Assembly: GCA_013696275.1 (NCBI GenBank)
Contig: JACCYW010000436.1
Span: 1 to 14,366 of the forward strand
Reading direction: 5' to 3'
Source: Chloroflexota bacterium
Lineage (GTDB): Bacteria > Chloroflexota > Limnocylindria > Limnocylindrales > CSP1-4
Length of the DNA stretch: 14,366 nucleotides
The first letter of the stretch is position 1. Each line of letters opens with the position of its first letter. Position numbers and translations under genes: made by a program. The notes beneath the pieces were generated by a model that was given only the letters and a program-made list of their open reading frames with translations, ran no database searches and was not told the origin of the DNA. Shown piece by piece: positions 13,664 to 14,366 of this stretch.

Positions 13664-14366
13664 TTGGCGTTTCGAGCTTCCGCGTCCGCGCCCAGACGCA
13701 GCCTCATCCGCCATACCGACTTCGTCAAGCTCTGGACGGCCGAGTCGATCAGCCAGTTCGGGACGCAGGTGAGTCTGCTTGCCCTGCCGCTCATCGCAGC
13801 GCTGATCCTGCGGGTCACGCCGTTCGAATTCGGCTTGCTCGGGATGATCGAGTTCCTGCCCTTCATCTTGATCAGCTTGCCTGCTGGCGTATGGGTCGAC
13901 CGCCTTCCTCGGCGACCGATCCTGATCGTCGGTGATGTGGGCAGGGCCATCGCGCTCGGATCCATCCCGGTGGCTTTCGCCCTGGGCGTGCTGACCATCT
14001 GGCAGCTTTACGTTGTCGGCTTCGTGACCGGCTGCCTGACCGTCTTCTTCGATGTCGCATACCAGAGCTACCTGCCCGCGCTGGTCGATCGCGAGGATCT
14101 GGTCGAGGGCAACTCGAAGCTGGAGGTCAGTCGCTCGGCGGCGCAGCTCGCCGGCCCTGGCGCGGCGGGACTGATCATCGGCGCCTTCACTGCGCCGGTA
14201 GCCATCGTGCTCGACTCCCTGAGCTTCATCGCGTCCGCCCTGTTCATCTTCCTCATCCGCAAGCGGGAGCCTCCGCCGCGCCGCGAGGTGCAGGCAGGCA
14301 CCGGAAAGCGGACGAGCATGCGCCAGGAGATCATGGAGGGACTCAGGTATGTGCTGAGCCACCCAC
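13664..14366 (+). CDS. MFS exporter (MFS_3/EntS type), 3'-truncated by the window edge
   Basis: The first 234 residues of a major facilitator transporter. TTG 13664 is chosen because GGAG (13654-13657) lies 6 nt upstream and the proposed promoter is just above. Membrane helices are seen at about 33-50, 54-76, 86-110, 112-135, 162-180 and 181-198. The helix 2-3 loop has the MFS motif A form (GVWVDRLPRRPILIVGD, 75-91). FFDVAYQSYLPALVDREDLVEGNSKLE (128-154) is typical of the MFS_3 group, which includes enterobactin exporter EntS and macrolide efflux proteins. The substrate cannot be read from the sequence. An operator-like promoter suggests inducible drug or metabolite efflux. The second half lies beyond the window. 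Confidence 0.92.
   Translation, partial: MAFRASASAPRRSLIRHTDFVKLWTAESISQFGTQVSLLALPLIAALILRVTPFEFGLLGMIEFLPFILISLPAGVWVDRLPRRPILIVGDVGRAIALGSIPVAFALGVLTIWQLYVVGFVTGCLTVFFDVAYQSYLPALVDREDLVEGNSKLEVSRSAAQLAGPGAAGLIIGAFTAPVAIVLDSLSFIASALFIFLIRKREPPPRREVQAGTGKRTSMRQEIMEGLRYVLSHP

Noticed and set aside
13628..14362. Minus-strand 244-aa open frame opposite the MFS gene
   Set aside because: It is rich in Asp, Gln and Arg, the mirror of hydrophobic codons on the other strand; the plus strand is a clear MFS transporter.
1..14366. CRISPR arrays, tRNA/rRNA genes, IS elements, attachment sites
   Set aside because: I looked for regular direct repeats, CCA-ended cloverleafs, transposase motifs and flanking inverted repeats on both strands and saw none.

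Overview
This is a high-GC (roughly two-thirds GC by eye), densely packed bacterial chromosome segment. Gene content and style point to a Chloroflexota-like lineage (the Limnocylindria/Ellin6529 type is my guess) or another high-GC terrestrial Gram-positive-type bacterium. The clues are a DUF2089-DUF4097-helical tail operon, a Chloroflexota-type degenerate metallo-beta-lactamase (MBL) protein, a DtxR-like regulator with the ..CPHGNPI signature, and several apparently leaderless starts with a TANNNT box 5-7 nt upstream. The taxonomic assignment is inference; there is no rRNA or other marker here.

Layout. (1) 1-3062, plus strand: the 3' part of a HAD-family hydrolase, an MBL-fold hydrolase overlapping it by 4 nt, then argS. 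(2) 3063-4718, minus strand: a membrane-anchored HExxH zinc metallopeptidase converging on argS, whose open frame has lost its expected stop and runs about 490 nt into argS antisense. (3) 4719-5582: a structured leader with a strong intrinsic terminator hairpin, then a degenerate MBL-fold protein. (4) 5761-6415: a VapB/VapC-type toxin-antitoxin pair. (5) 6449-7132: two gene remnants head to head, the C-terminal part of an FAD monooxygenase on the minus strand and the frameshifted C-terminal part of an alpha/beta hydrolase on the plus strand. (6) 7250-10582, minus strand: hutI, an FTR1 iron permease with its own promoter, and glutamate formimidoyltransferase. Together hutI and the transferase make the last two steps of histidine breakdown (imidazolonepropionate to formiminoglutamate to glutamate plus formimino-THF). 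(7) 10648-11406: a DtxR-family regulator diverging from the formimidoyltransferase. (8) 11533-13592: a promoter and a tightly coupled four-gene operon: a 47-aa basic protein, a DUF2089 zinc-ribbon/HTH protein, a DUF4097 beta-repeat protein and a 133-aa protein. (9) 13615 to the end: a promoter/operator region and the first 234 codons of an MFS exporter.

The most interesting part is the 11.5-13.6 kb operon. Three consecutive, otherwise unrelated proteins (a putative DNA-binding protein, a beta-repeat scaffold and a small alpha/beta protein) each carry the same roughly 20-residue helical motif (IL..L..GE....EA...L). This suggests a homotypically assembled system related to the YvlB/LiaX envelope-stress modules, with a basic microprotein encoded first. 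Secondary points are the recurrent leaderless-start architecture, the terminator-like hairpin just upstream of a gene start, the DtxR-like protein without the classical metal ligands, and the missing start codon of hutI.
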